From: Mariniflexile sp. TRM1-10
GTDB lineage: Bacteria > Bacteroidota > Bacteroidia > Flavobacteriales > Flavobacteriaceae
Reading direction: 5' to 3'
Assembly (NCBI RefSeq): GCF_003425985.1
Contig: NZ_CP022985.1
Span: 2,021,501 to 2,085,500 of the forward strand
DNA: 64,000 bases
Shown here: one piece after another, positions 22,770-30,399 of the stretch
Numbering within the stretch: the stretch's first letter is position 1
How the letters are laid out: each line of letters begins with the position of its first letter
Notes under the pieces: generated by a model
What the model saw: the letters and a program-made list of their open reading frames with translations, nothing else
Databases searched by the model: none
What the model was told of the DNA's origin: nothing
Position numbers and translations under genes: made by a program

Positions 22770-25583
22770 ATGAAAAATGTAGTGATTATATTAAGCTTTA
22801 TGTTCTGTACCGTCCTTTCGGCGCAAACGATCCATAAAAATGACCTCTTGCCCCAAACCACCAACATTCGAAAGGGCGTGCTGGAAAACGGGATGACCTA
22901 TTACATCGCAAAATCAACCTTGGTCAAAAACGTCGCCAGCTATTACATCATCCAAAATGTGGGCTCTGTGCTTGAAAACGATGACCAACAGGGCTTGGCA
23001 CACTTTCTGGAGCACATGGCATTGAATGGTACCAAACATTTTGAAGGCAAGGGCATTTTGAATACCCTTCAGGAAAAAGGCCTGGTGTTCGGTAAGGACA
23101 TCAATGCCTATACCTCTTTTGACGAAACCGTTTATAACATCGACAACATGCCCACAACGCCCGATATGATCGATACGGGTTTGTTGATATTAAAAGACTG
23201 GGCCAACAATCTGTTGTTAACCGATGCCGAGATCGATGCCGAACGTGGCGTCATAAAAGAAGAATGGCGCACCCGCCAAAACGGTAACATGCGTATATTA
23301 CAACAACAATTGCCCACAATGTTCAACAACACCATCTACGCCAATCGACTCCCGATAGGGAAAATGGAAGTCATTGATAATTTTGAATATAAGGCACTAC
23401 GCGACTTTTACCATGACTGGTACCGTACCGACCTACAGGCCATAGCAGTGGTAGGCGATATCAATTTGGATGGTATGGAAGCAAAGATAAAAGAACGGTT
23501 TTCCGACATTCCCCCAATCAAACATCCAAAGCAACGTATCAACACCCAAATTCGTGATAACGAGGTACTTTTATATGTTATGGCCCTGGATGAAGAAGTT
23601 TCTACGGCACAGATTACCTTTGGCATCCGCCATCCCAAAAGGTTACGGGAAGAAACGGTCGCCGATCTAAAGACCGACCTGCTCAACGCTATGGTCACGA
23701 CCATGCTTTCAGCAAGGTTAAAGGAAATAAGCCAGAAACCCGAGGCACCCTTTCTTGGGGCACACATTGGCTTTGGCGACCATTCGAGAACGACCAAGTC
23801 CTTCACCTGTCAAATATACCCAAAGCCCAATGAGCAACAAGAAGCCTATAAAATAGCCATGACCGAAGTGTACCGAGCCGTCAAATTTGGATTTACACCT
23901 GAAGAATTGAATCGAACCATCCATCAGTTCGAGACCTCTTATGAAAAGTCTATTTCTAAAAAGGACGAACAGTCCCATCGCCAGCTCATCCAAACCATCA
24001 AAAATAATTATTTGGAACATGCTACCATGACCGATGTGGAACAGGAATACGAAGTTGTAAAATCCATCTTCAAAGGGTTAAAGGCAGAAGACGTGCACCG
24101 GGCGATAAGCAATTTATATACACAAAATAACCGCTACCTGTTGGTAACAGGAGTAAAGGGTCAAAACAATCTCACTAAAAAAGAAGCCGAGGCAATCCTA
24201 ATGGAAATTGAGAACGATGGCACCCTTGCCCCATATACCGATGGATTTGCTGGAAAGACCCTCCTTTCAGATAACAGCATAACACCAGGAGAGATCAATT
24301 TCGAATATACGTCCCAAAAACTAAATGCCACGACCTTTACGCTAAGTAATGGGGTCAAGGTACATTATAAGTTCTCCAATAAAAACAAAAACGATGTCCA
24401 GTTCAAAGCCGTTAGTGATGGCGGACTGTCATTGGTTAAGGATGATGACCTACCATCGGCCAGTATGGTTAAAAATACCGTTGACTTTTCAGGCTTGGGC
24501 GATTATTCCGCTACCGACCTCACAAAAGTTCTGGCTGGCAAATCGGCAAATACGACCATATACATCAATAATATTACGGAAGGTATTAACGGCAACTCGA
24601 CAAGCAAGGATGTGGAAGCCCTCCTGCAAATGGTTTATCTTCATTTTGTAAAACCCCGATTTGATGAAGCCGCCTTTAAGGTACTGATGGGCAATGTCAA
24701 CAATTATATCATGCGTAGAAGTAAAGATATCAATGCCAAGATTAGCGATAGTGTTACGGTAGCTCTGTATGGTTATGATAACCCCCAACGCCGCTTGTTC
24801 GATCAGGACTATGCCAAGGAGATTGATTTCGAAACCATCAAGAAATTGTATAAAGAGCGTTTTGCAAACCCCGCAGATTTCCAATTTTTTATAGTCGGTG
24901 ATGTCCCAATAGACAGCATCCGGCCTTTATTGAAATCCTATATCGCCAGTCTGCCTACCGAAAAGGGCAAAGAACAATGGATGGACAATACCCCAGATTG
25001 GGTGCGGAAGCATATAGATAAAGATGTCTTTTTGGAGATGGAAGACCCTAAAAGTACCGTTAGTATTGGCTATAGAAATAACTTGGATTATAGCCTTAAA
25101 AATGAATGGCTTGTAAGAACCTTGGGCGACCTCCTGCAATTACGCTATACCGAAACCCTCAGGGAGCAGGAAGGAGGTACCTATGGAGCTAGTGTCAATG
25201 CACAATTATTAAAAGAACCACGAAAACAAGCCACGATTTCGATAGCATTTGATGCTAACCCAGAAAAAGAGGAAGGGCTTATCAAAATAGTACATAACGA
25301 AATCCATAAATTGGCAGAAGGCGATATCGATCAAAGTGATTTGGATAAGACATTGACCAATTATCTCAAAGAACGGAAAGAAGCCAAAGACAACAATAGT
25401 GAATATATGCGTCTGCTCACCGATTATATTTTGGAGGGTTATAACAGGCACGATCCCAAAAACTTTGAGAACATCATCAATGGCATTTCCAAAAAGGACA
25501 TTCAGGAAATCGCCAAAACCATCCTAAAAGGAGCTGATACCTATGAAATTGTTTGTAAGCCGGACCAAGCGTTAAAAAAATAG
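22770..25583 (+). CDS. M16 family (insulinase/pitrilysin-like) zinc metallopeptidase
   Basis: The 937-aa exported protein starts at the ATG at 22770 (MKNVVIILSFMFCTVLSAQ, signal peptide). An upstream in-frame ATG at 22725 would precede the signal with unlikely sequence. The inverted zinc motif HFLEH is at residues 78-82, with the downstream ERGVIKEEW region giving the third ligand. Two M16 halves follow, the second with GGTYGASVNAQL. Periplasmic M16 enzymes degrade peptides in a closed chamber. In this locus it could cut substrate imported by SusCD after thiol reduction, which is an inference. Confidence 0.88.
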   Translation: MKNVVIILSFMFCTVLSAQTIHKNDLLPQTTNIRKGVLENGMTYYIAKSTLVKNVASYYIIQNVGSVLENDDQQGLAHFLEHMALNGTKHFEGKGILNTLQEKGLVFGKDINAYTSFDETVYNIDNMPTTPDMIDTGLLILKDWANNLLLTDAEIDAERGVIKEEWRTRQNGNMRILQQQLPTMFNNTIYANRLPIGKMEVIDNFEYKALRDFYHDWYRTDLQAIAVVGDINLDGMEAKIKERFSDIPPIKHPKQRINTQIRDNEVLLYVMALDEEVSTAQITFGIRHPKRLREETVADLKTDLLNAMVTTMLSARLKEISQKPEAPFLGAHIGFGDHSRTTKSFTCQIYPKPNEQQEAYKIAMTEVYRAVKFGFTPEELNRTIHQFETSYEKSISKKDEQSHRQLIQTIKNNYLEHATMTDVEQEYEVVKSIFKGLKAEDVHRAISNLYTQNNRYLLVTGVKGQNNLTKKEAEAILMEIENDGTLAPYTDGFAGKTLLSDNSITPGEINFEYTSQKLNATTFTLSNGVKVHYKFSNKNKNDVQFKAVSDGGLSLVKDDDLPSASMVKNTVDFSGLGDYSATDLTKVLAGKSANTTIYINNITEGINGNSTSKDVEALLQMVYLHFVKPRFDEAAFKVLMGNVNNYIMRRSKDINAKISDSVTVALYGYDNPQRRLFDQDYAKEIDFETIKKLYKERFANPADFQFFIVGDVPIDSIRPLLKSYIASLPTEKGKEQWMDNTPDWVRKHIDKDVFLEMEDPKSTVSIGYRNNLDYSLKNEWLVRTLGDLLQLRYTETLREQEGGTYGASVNAQLLKEPRKQATISIAFDANPEKEEGLIKIVHNEIHKLAEGDIDQSDLDKTLTNYLKERKEAKDNNSEYMRLLTDYILEGYNRHDPKNFENIINGISKKDIQEIAKTILKGADTYEIVCKPDQALKK

Positions 25584-25644
25584 CCAGTCGATGTTTTATG
25601 TAGGAGCCAGCTTGTCGAGGGAAGCCCCAGTATATAACCACAAT

Positions 25645-25910
25645 ATTTCCTGCCTTTAAAATTCTCCTCCTTTAAAAGGAGGCGTGGATTCGGTTTCACT
25701 GAAAAAAACCGGAGACGAGGTGGTTTTAGCTTTCAAAATGTTTTACCCTTCCGTCTTTAAATCTTATCGGATTTAAATCCACCTTCCCTTAAAAAAGGGA
25801 AGAAGTGGTTTGTCGTTTTGATTTCGATATGGGTATAACCATGGTATTTTGCTACCTTTAAAACTCTCCTCCTTTAAAAGGAGACGAGGTGGTTTTGGTC
25901 TAAGTTCAAT
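25645..25910. repeat. multi-hairpin intergenic repeat array (block 1)
   Basis: About one and a half units made of small hairpins: CTCCTCCTTTAAAAGGAGG, GGTTTCACTGAAAAAAACC, ATCTTATCGGATTTAAATC-like and CCTTCCCTTAAAAAAGGGAA. The same unit recurs at 28738-29165. No gene lies in the 25584-26561 gap apart from a fragment at 25971-26075. Confidence 0.65.
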
Positions 25911-25931
25911 TGCTATTTTGGCTTAGAGGCA

Positions 25932-25967
25932 AAGACCTGTCAGGGTTTAAAACCCTGACAGGTCTTT
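25932..25967. terminator. perfect palindrome, possible bidirectional terminator
   Basis: AAGACCTGTCAGGGTTT pairs with its exact complement AAACCCTGACAGGTCTT across a 2-nt centre, followed by TTTTGATT. It is 350 bp behind the M16 gene, beyond the repeat array. Confidence 0.5.
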
Positions 25968-25970
25968 TGA

Positions 25971-26075
25971 TTAAATAAAAGCGGCACGGCGCGTATCCAA
26001 ATCGTAGATGAATTTTCTGGAAAGAATGTTTTGTTTCAAACCGTTGGCAGTTCATCAGGTACTGTTGAGATTTAA
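25971..26075 (+). pseudogene. possible gene 3'-end fragment (T9SS-tail-like)
   Basis: An open frame without a start encodes about 34 residues including ARIQIVDEFSGKNVLFQT and ends at TAA 26073-26075. The rhythm resembles a beta-rich secretion tail, but it is too short to identify. No upstream continuation exists because of a stop at 25968-25970. Confidence 0.3.
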
Positions 26076-26487
26076 CTTTTAATTTCTAAGTAGGAAAAGA
26101 TAATAGACATACACAGAAGTCAATCAATATAGCCTTTTGGTAAGGGCAAACAATTGGAATTTGTAAACGCCATATTCTAACAACCTGAGTTCAATATAAA
26201 TTTTGACTAAGTTAGATGTTAGATATGCAATATTAGAAGTTCAAAGTTCAAAGTTTGATGTGCCAATGAAGCTTGTGATATACGATTCAACGATTATACG
26301 GTTAAACAGTTAAAAGTTACAGAGTATGTTTGTCAACCTGAACTATGGTTTTGTAATGATATCGGTTTTTTTTATTTTTATTTAACTATTTAAACATCTG
26401 AATATCAGATTACATGACGTCGAACTTACGTTTGTAGACGTTTATAAATTAAATATAACTATACAAAATATCTCAATTTTTTTGAAA

Positions 26488-26517
26488 TAAAAAACCGTCT
26501 CAAGTTGTGAGACGGCT
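26488..26517 (-). terminator. intrinsic terminator of the MauE/orphan/DUF6520 operon
   Basis: On the minus strand CCGTCTCA pairs with TGAGACGG around a 5-nt loop and is followed by a T run (the A run 26488-26494 on the plus strand). It lies about 45 bp beyond the DUF6520 stop at 26562. Confidence 0.75.
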
Positions 26518-26561
26518 TCTTTCTCTAATCATTGAAATGCTGCAATAATCTCGTATAGCGA

Positions 26562-26876
26562 TTATTGTCCATTTCCATTTGGTCTTTTATACAAAGTAAT
26601 ATTACATGGGGTCGTAATGTCGCCAGTTGCTGTATAAAACAATTGACGCTCTACACCAAATACAATAGTAGTACAAATCTGCGGAGCTATATCAGTTTGA
26701 CATTGAATCGGCATGATTTGTACGCAGTTGTTTGCATCAGGATTTTGGTACCATCCTTTATTAACTGGAGCATCCTCTGCCTTACCATTTTCGGCAGGTG
26801 TAAAAGCAAGCGATGCGGTAATGGCAAACACCAGAGCAAACGCTGGTAAAACGATTTTAAAAATTTTTGATTTCAT
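26562..26876 (-). CDS. DUF6520 family small secreted protein, copy 2
   Basis: This 104-aa protein begins MKSKIFKIVLPAFALVFAIT, almost the same signal peptide as the copy at 4369-4650. The mature part has WYQNPDANNC, two more cysteines in a TDIAPQICTTIVFGVERQLF context and a fourth near the end, finishing in a Gly/Asn tail. The FGVERQLF segment is the best conserved part between the copies. It is the last gene of a minus-strand operon after the orphan at 26958 (81-bp gap). DUF6520 has no known function; export and few residues suggest a secreted peptide or small structural protein. Confidence 0.78.
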   Translation of the reverse strand: MKSKIFKIVLPAFALVFAITASLAFTPAENGKAEDAPVNKGWYQNPDANNCVQIMPIQCQTDIAPQICTTIVFGVERQLFYTATGDITTPCNITLYKRPNGNGQ

Positions 26877-26957
26877 AATAAAAGTATTTAAAATTAAATT
26901 ATTAGTGACCTACTCTTTTTTACAGGTTTTCGGTCTTAGCCCTGACTGCAGTATTGT

Positions 26958-28079
26958 TTATCGGTATTCCGATACTTGTTTTTTTGAATTTAGAGCCGTT
27001 GTGGCTGGAGGCTGCTGCGGTTCCTTAAAACGATCCCCTAGTTGGTAGGTAACGATATGGTTACCGATGAGTCCTATGAATTTATCATTGAGTACTTGAA
27101 ATGTTGTTAGTTTTTGCGTTTCTATATCGGCTACATAAAAGCTAAATTGATAGCTGTTTTCCGTAAGGTCATAGACATCAATAACGGATGATTGTTCCCA
27201 TAAAAACAAAGACTCTGTTTTTCCTAAACGCTTGGAGTTTACAAATAGGTAGTTTCCAGAGGTCGCACTGTAGTTATTCACCGTAAGGGCAGGTGCTGCC
27301 AGTTTCCGTTGGTTTTTAGAGGCGATGGTGCCCACTTGTATTTGGGCCTGGCTTATGGTATCCAAGGTGTTTCCCAATAATTGCAATTGGAGGCTGTCAT
27401 TGGCTACAATATATTGGTTGCGGTAGCGGTAGGTATATATCAATCGTCGTAACTGCTGGTTGTACTGAAGGGTGCCATCAGTATCAAAAATGCCATCCAC
27501 TTGTTTTTCCAAGAGCTTGTAAGAGAGGTTGGCCTTTGCTGTATCCATAAGGCTTATGGTACCAAGCACAAGCTCTTTGGTCTTGTTACTTATGGCTCGT
27601 ATCGCTAAGGTAACCGAGTCCATAGGCTGGGCATTAGAGAAATAAAGCGGGTTTTTTAATATGGAGTGTGCTTTCCAGTCCTTGGTGCGCCCCCTAAGGA
27701 CATACGGAACGGTACCGTCCATCAAGAAGAAGTAAGGGGGAGTCACCCGGAGCTGTGGGGAACGTAACGGCAAACTATCCTGATCCATAGTTAAATGAAT
27801 CACTTCTTTGCTTTGAAGTGCCGTGTCCAGTACCGTAAGGTATAAGGGCGATTGAGGGTTTCCCAGATAGATTTGTCCATCGGCCGCTCCGGCGATATAA
27901 TAGTTATTGTATTCCAGATCCAATTCATGAATTTTTTTTGGGGCATCATGAAGAAATCCACGTTTAAAACTCATGTCTCGCTGTATCTCTTTTTTTGTTA
28001 AGATAAACATCAATACAACAAGGCTCATACTGCCTATGGTACAGATTAAAAGAACGGTATAGGTTTTTTTACGTATCAT
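26958..28079 (-). CDS. membrane-anchored protein of unknown function
   Basis: The 373-aa protein has one N-terminal membrane helix (about 8-27, VLLICTIGSMSLVVLMFILT) and a large outside domain rich in beta strands. Repeated segments such as YYIAGAADGQIYLGNP, LRVTPPYFFLMDG and DKFIGLIGNHIVTY suggest a beta-propeller. It overlaps the MauE-like gene by 4 bp (ATGA), so it is translated with it. A fragment of a paralog survives at 4843-4952, also next to a DUF6520 gene. I do not recognise a named family. The fixed trio suggests a shared task at the cell envelope. Confidence 0.75.
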   Translation of the reverse strand: MIRKKTYTVLLICTIGSMSLVVLMFILTKKEIQRDMSFKRGFLHDAPKKIHELDLEYNNYYIAGAADGQIYLGNPQSPLYLTVLDTALQSKEVIHLTMDQDSLPLRSPQLRVTPPYFFLMDGTVPYVLRGRTKDWKAHSILKNPLYFSNAQPMDSVTLAIRAISNKTKELVLGTISLMDTAKANLSYKLLEKQVDGIFDTDGTLQYNQQLRRLIYTYRYRNQYIVANDSLQLQLLGNTLDTISQAQIQVGTIASKNQRKLAAPALTVNNYSATSGNYLFVNSKRLGKTESLFLWEQSSVIDVYDLTENSYQFSFYVADIETQKLTTFQVLNDKFIGLIGNHIVTYQLGDRFKEPQQPPATTALNSKKQVSEYR

Positions 28080-28555
28080 GCGTATATATCGTATAAATAG
28101 TTTTTGGAGGTGTTCTTATTGTCATTGTTCATTTTGTCATTACTCATTAGTAGGATGCCCGTAAAGGCAAGAAAAACAAAGGCAATGTTAAATATTAAAT
28201 GCTCAGTCCATCCCAATTTCTCGAGAACGCCCCCACAGGAACAGGGAATATCATTGCTAAAATTCAAAATGATAAAGATATAGGTTGTGAACATGACCAT
28301 AAGGGTAAAGGCGGCATAAAGCCCCAAGCGTTTAAATCGCGGGATGATAAGCATCAATGCGATGACAAATTCAAGGAAAGGGATTCCCCAGGCTATGATA
28401 TCTACAATGGGCGTTAACATGGCAGATTGCCCTACTTGGATCTTAAATTGGTCAAAGACCAATAGTTTGCTCATCGCTGCATATACAAACAACAGTATAA
28501 ACAGGAAACAGATAATTTCCAATAAAATGTTTCTATATTTACTATGAATTTTCAT
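28076..28555 (-). CDS. MauE/DoxX-like redox-associated membrane protein
   Basis: This 159-aa integral membrane protein has four predicted helices (about 10-28, 50-67, 75-93 and 118-135). Features are a PFLEFVIALMLIIPRF motif and a CSCGGVLEKLGW loop with a cysteine pair, typical for the MauE/DoxX group in Bacteroidota. Family members are thought to take part in periplasmic disulfide chemistry. It is the first gene of the operon driven by the direct-repeat promoter at 28587-28681, coupled to the orphan at 26958. A role in folding or oxidation of the Cys-containing DUF6520 peptide is an inference. Confidence 0.78.
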   Translation of the reverse strand: MKIHSKYRNILLEIICFLFILLFVYAAMSKLLVFDQFKIQVGQSAMLTPIVDIIAWGIPFLEFVIALMLIIPRFKRLGLYAAFTLMVMFTTYIFIILNFSNDIPCSCGGVLEKLGWTEHLIFNIAFVFLAFTGILLMSNDKMNNDNKNTSKNYLYDIYA

Positions 28556-28586
28556 GCTATTTATGATTATTTGTTCATCAACAGTA

Positions 28587-28681
28587 CAAAGATGTCTAAG
28601 AAAACTTATTTCTAACGGATAAAAACTTGTCTCAGAGGGATAGAACTTGTCTCTGGTGTAAAAAAACTTGTCTGAGAGGGA
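28587..28681 (-). promoter_or_regulatory. direct-repeat operator/promoter, copy B
   Basis: Four repeats have CTTATT (28605) and CTTGTC (28626, 28646, 28667) on the plus strand, with spacing 21, 20 and 21 bp. On the coding strand the proximal repeat ends GAAATAAGTTTT, and 14 nt later ends the -7 candidate CATCTTTG (28587-28594). The MauE-like start is 32 bp further. The layout suggests a dimeric activator binding on one face of the helix just upstream of the promoter. Confidence 0.68.
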
Positions 28682-28737
28682 TTAATTGTGTGAAGCTGAG
28701 GGATAAGTCCCTGTTTTGTTAATTCAATATTGGGTTA

Positions 28738-29165
28738 ATTATAATATTTCCTGCCTTTAAAATGGTTTTACCCTTCCGTCTTCAAATCCTATCGGATTTG
28801 AATCCACCTTCCCTTAAAAAAGGGAAGGAGTTGTTTGTTACTTTAATTTCAATATAGGAATAATGATAATATTTCACTGCCTTTTAAATTCTCCTCCTTT
28901 TAAAGGAGGAGTGGATTCGGTTTCGCAGAAAGAAACCGGAGACGAGGTGGTTTTAGCTTTTAGAATGGTTTTGCCCTTCCGTCTTCAAATCCTATCGGAT
29001 TTAAATCCACCTTCCCTTTTTTAAGGGAAGGAGTTGTTTGTCGTATTGATCTCAATGCGGGTATCACCATGATGTTTCCTGCCTTTAAAATTCTCCTCCT
29101 TTTAAAGGAGGTGTGGGCTTCGGTTTTACAGAAAAAAACCGAAGCCGAGATGGTTTTAGCTTGGT
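28738..29165. repeat. multi-hairpin intergenic repeat array (block 2)
   Basis: About two units of roughly 200 bp, each with TTCTCCTCCTTTTAAAGGAG, GGTTTCGCAGAAAGAAACC, TCAAATCCTATCGGATTT and CCTTCCCTTTTTTAAGGGAA hairpins, separated by a shared TTGTTTGT spacer. The 28682-29286 gap contains no gene. Confidence 0.65.
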
Positions 29166-29209
29166 ATTTTCGGCAAAAACTATATCTGGTTCAAAAATTC
29201 CTATTTTTT

Positions 29210-29239
29210 CGCTTCAATCAAAAAAGTTTAAACGAGTTC
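29210..29239. repeat. solo end of the GAAGTGG element family (diverged)
   Basis: CGCTTCAATCAAAAAAGTTT then AAACGAGTTC matches the CGCTTCAATCG side of the elements at 3291 and 17523, with changes in the outermost bases. Confidence 0.5.
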
Positions 29240-29286
29240 GTGGATTAGCTACAAATATTGGGGATTGTTTACGAAGGTTCCTGTCT

Positions 29287-29970
29287 TTAAAACATCTGGT
29301 ACGAATGCTCATAATGTTTTAATGTGATATATGGTAGATGGCTTAACTTTAATTCGAACCCATTCGATTTTATTTGGTTAACGATTTCCGTTCTATCAAT
29401 ACCAAAGGTGAAAGACATATAATAAAGATATTCTTCTTTGTCGTCTGAAGCGGTTTTTTCTTCTCCCAAACTATTAAAGATTGTAAAAAAGCAATGCCAG
29501 TGCGCTCCACTATCAATAATTTTAATATGTAATATTTTGGTTGTTTCAAAAAATCTTTTGGGAAATCTAAAGGTATGTTGACTCAATGTGTATCCGAATT
29601 TATGGTACGCCATAAAAATAAAGGCTGTGAGCACTTCCGGGGTTACTGCTAATTTTTTGAGTAACTTTTCTTGATCTTCTTTACTATCGGTTTTTAAAAG
29701 CTGAATTAAGTTTTCCGGAATTTTTATGGCTTGGAATTCTTCTTTTAGCTTTAACCAATCATTAAAAGCATTTCTAAATATTTCCTTGCTCCTGGCCGTA
29801 AATTCCTTTACACCCGTTATCTCTTCTTTAGGAATGCCATTTAAAATCATTTGTTTTGTGATGATTTTATTTCCATATTGTTCAATGGGGTTTTTCATTT
29901 CAAAATCCCTATCTTCAAACACTACGAATTTTTTGTTGGTTTTTTTATGTGTAAGTAAGTGTTGTATCAT
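29287..29970 (-). CDS. hypothetical protein under the direct-repeat promoter
   Basis: This 227-aa soluble protein has no signal peptide or membrane helix, is Lys/Glu rich, and has a central helical part (about 60-135) followed by a part with alternating strands (about 140-200, ILHIKIIDSGAHWHCFFTIF). I do not recognise it. The start is the ATG at 29970; the longer frame from a TTG at 30006 would overlap the -7 element and is unlikely. It is a single gene, and its only clue is sharing its promoter type with the MauE/DUF6520 operon and the outer-membrane receptor gene at 30400. Confidence 0.6.
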   Translation of the reverse strand: MIQHLLTHKKTNKKFVVFEDRDFEMKNPIEQYGNKIITKQMILNGIPKEEITGVKEFTARSKEIFRNAFNDWLKLKEEFQAIKIPENLIQLLKTDSKEDQEKLLKKLAVTPEVLTAFIFMAYHKFGYTLSQHTFRFPKRFFETTKILHIKIIDSGAHWHCFFTIFNSLGEEKTASDDKEEYLYYMSFTFGIDRTEIVNQIKSNGFELKLSHLPYITLKHYEHSYQMF

Positions 29971-30003
29971 TAGCTTTTTTTTGCCTGGGGTTGCTTTATA
30001 TAA

Positions 30004-30060
30004 CAAATAAAGCTAAGAAAACTTATCTCTAACGGATTAAAACTTGTCTAAGAGGGATTT
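30004..30060 (-). promoter_or_regulatory. direct-repeat operator/promoter, copy C
   Basis: Two repeats, CTTATC (30022) and CTTGTC (30043) on the plus strand, are 21 bp apart with GGATT tails. On the coding strand GATAAGTTTT is followed 14 nt later by the end of the -7 candidate TTTATTTG (30004-30011). The start codon at 29970 lies 34 bp downstream. Confidence 0.65.
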
Positions 30061-30249
30061 ATTGAAGCTTTTTGTGGTTTTCCGGTTCTAAAAACAGTAT
30101 TTCCAATGCCTTCGACTGCGCTACCATTGATGTATTCTATAAACCGCTGTTTTATAGCTAATTGATATGCCAAGTTCTCTTGCATTGTGGCTTATTGTTG
30201 AACTTGTAAAACTACGTCATCACATTCGCTAGTTAAAAAACTTAACAAA

Positions 30250-30298
30250 GGTCTCAGACTGACATCTGAATATATTTAGATTTTTGTCATGTACTAAA
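30250..30298. repeat. half of a TAGTACATGACAAAAA-type element
   Basis: GTCTCAGACTGACATCTGAA, then a TATATTTAGA spacer and TTTTTGTCATGTACTAAA correspond to one side of the elements at 7092 and 48770. The other half is missing. The remaining 30061-30399 sequence shows no gene. Confidence 0.55.
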
Positions 30299-30399
30299 TG
30301 GGATTTTATTAAAATACTCGTGTATTCGTGGCAAAACAGACATTCACTTTGCAATCAAACCTATAAACTCGTTTAAAATCATAGTGATTTAGTTTGACT

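Noticed and set aside
28587..28681. Reading the 20-21-bp direct repeats as a replication-origin iteron array
   Set aside because: The same repeats occur as pairs before single genes with fixed distance to a -7 box, and there is no replication initiator gene nearby.
29971..30006. TTG start at 30006 for the orphan protein
   Set aside because: It would lie inside the proposed -7 element and in the untranscribed or leader region; the ATG at 29970 is preferred.
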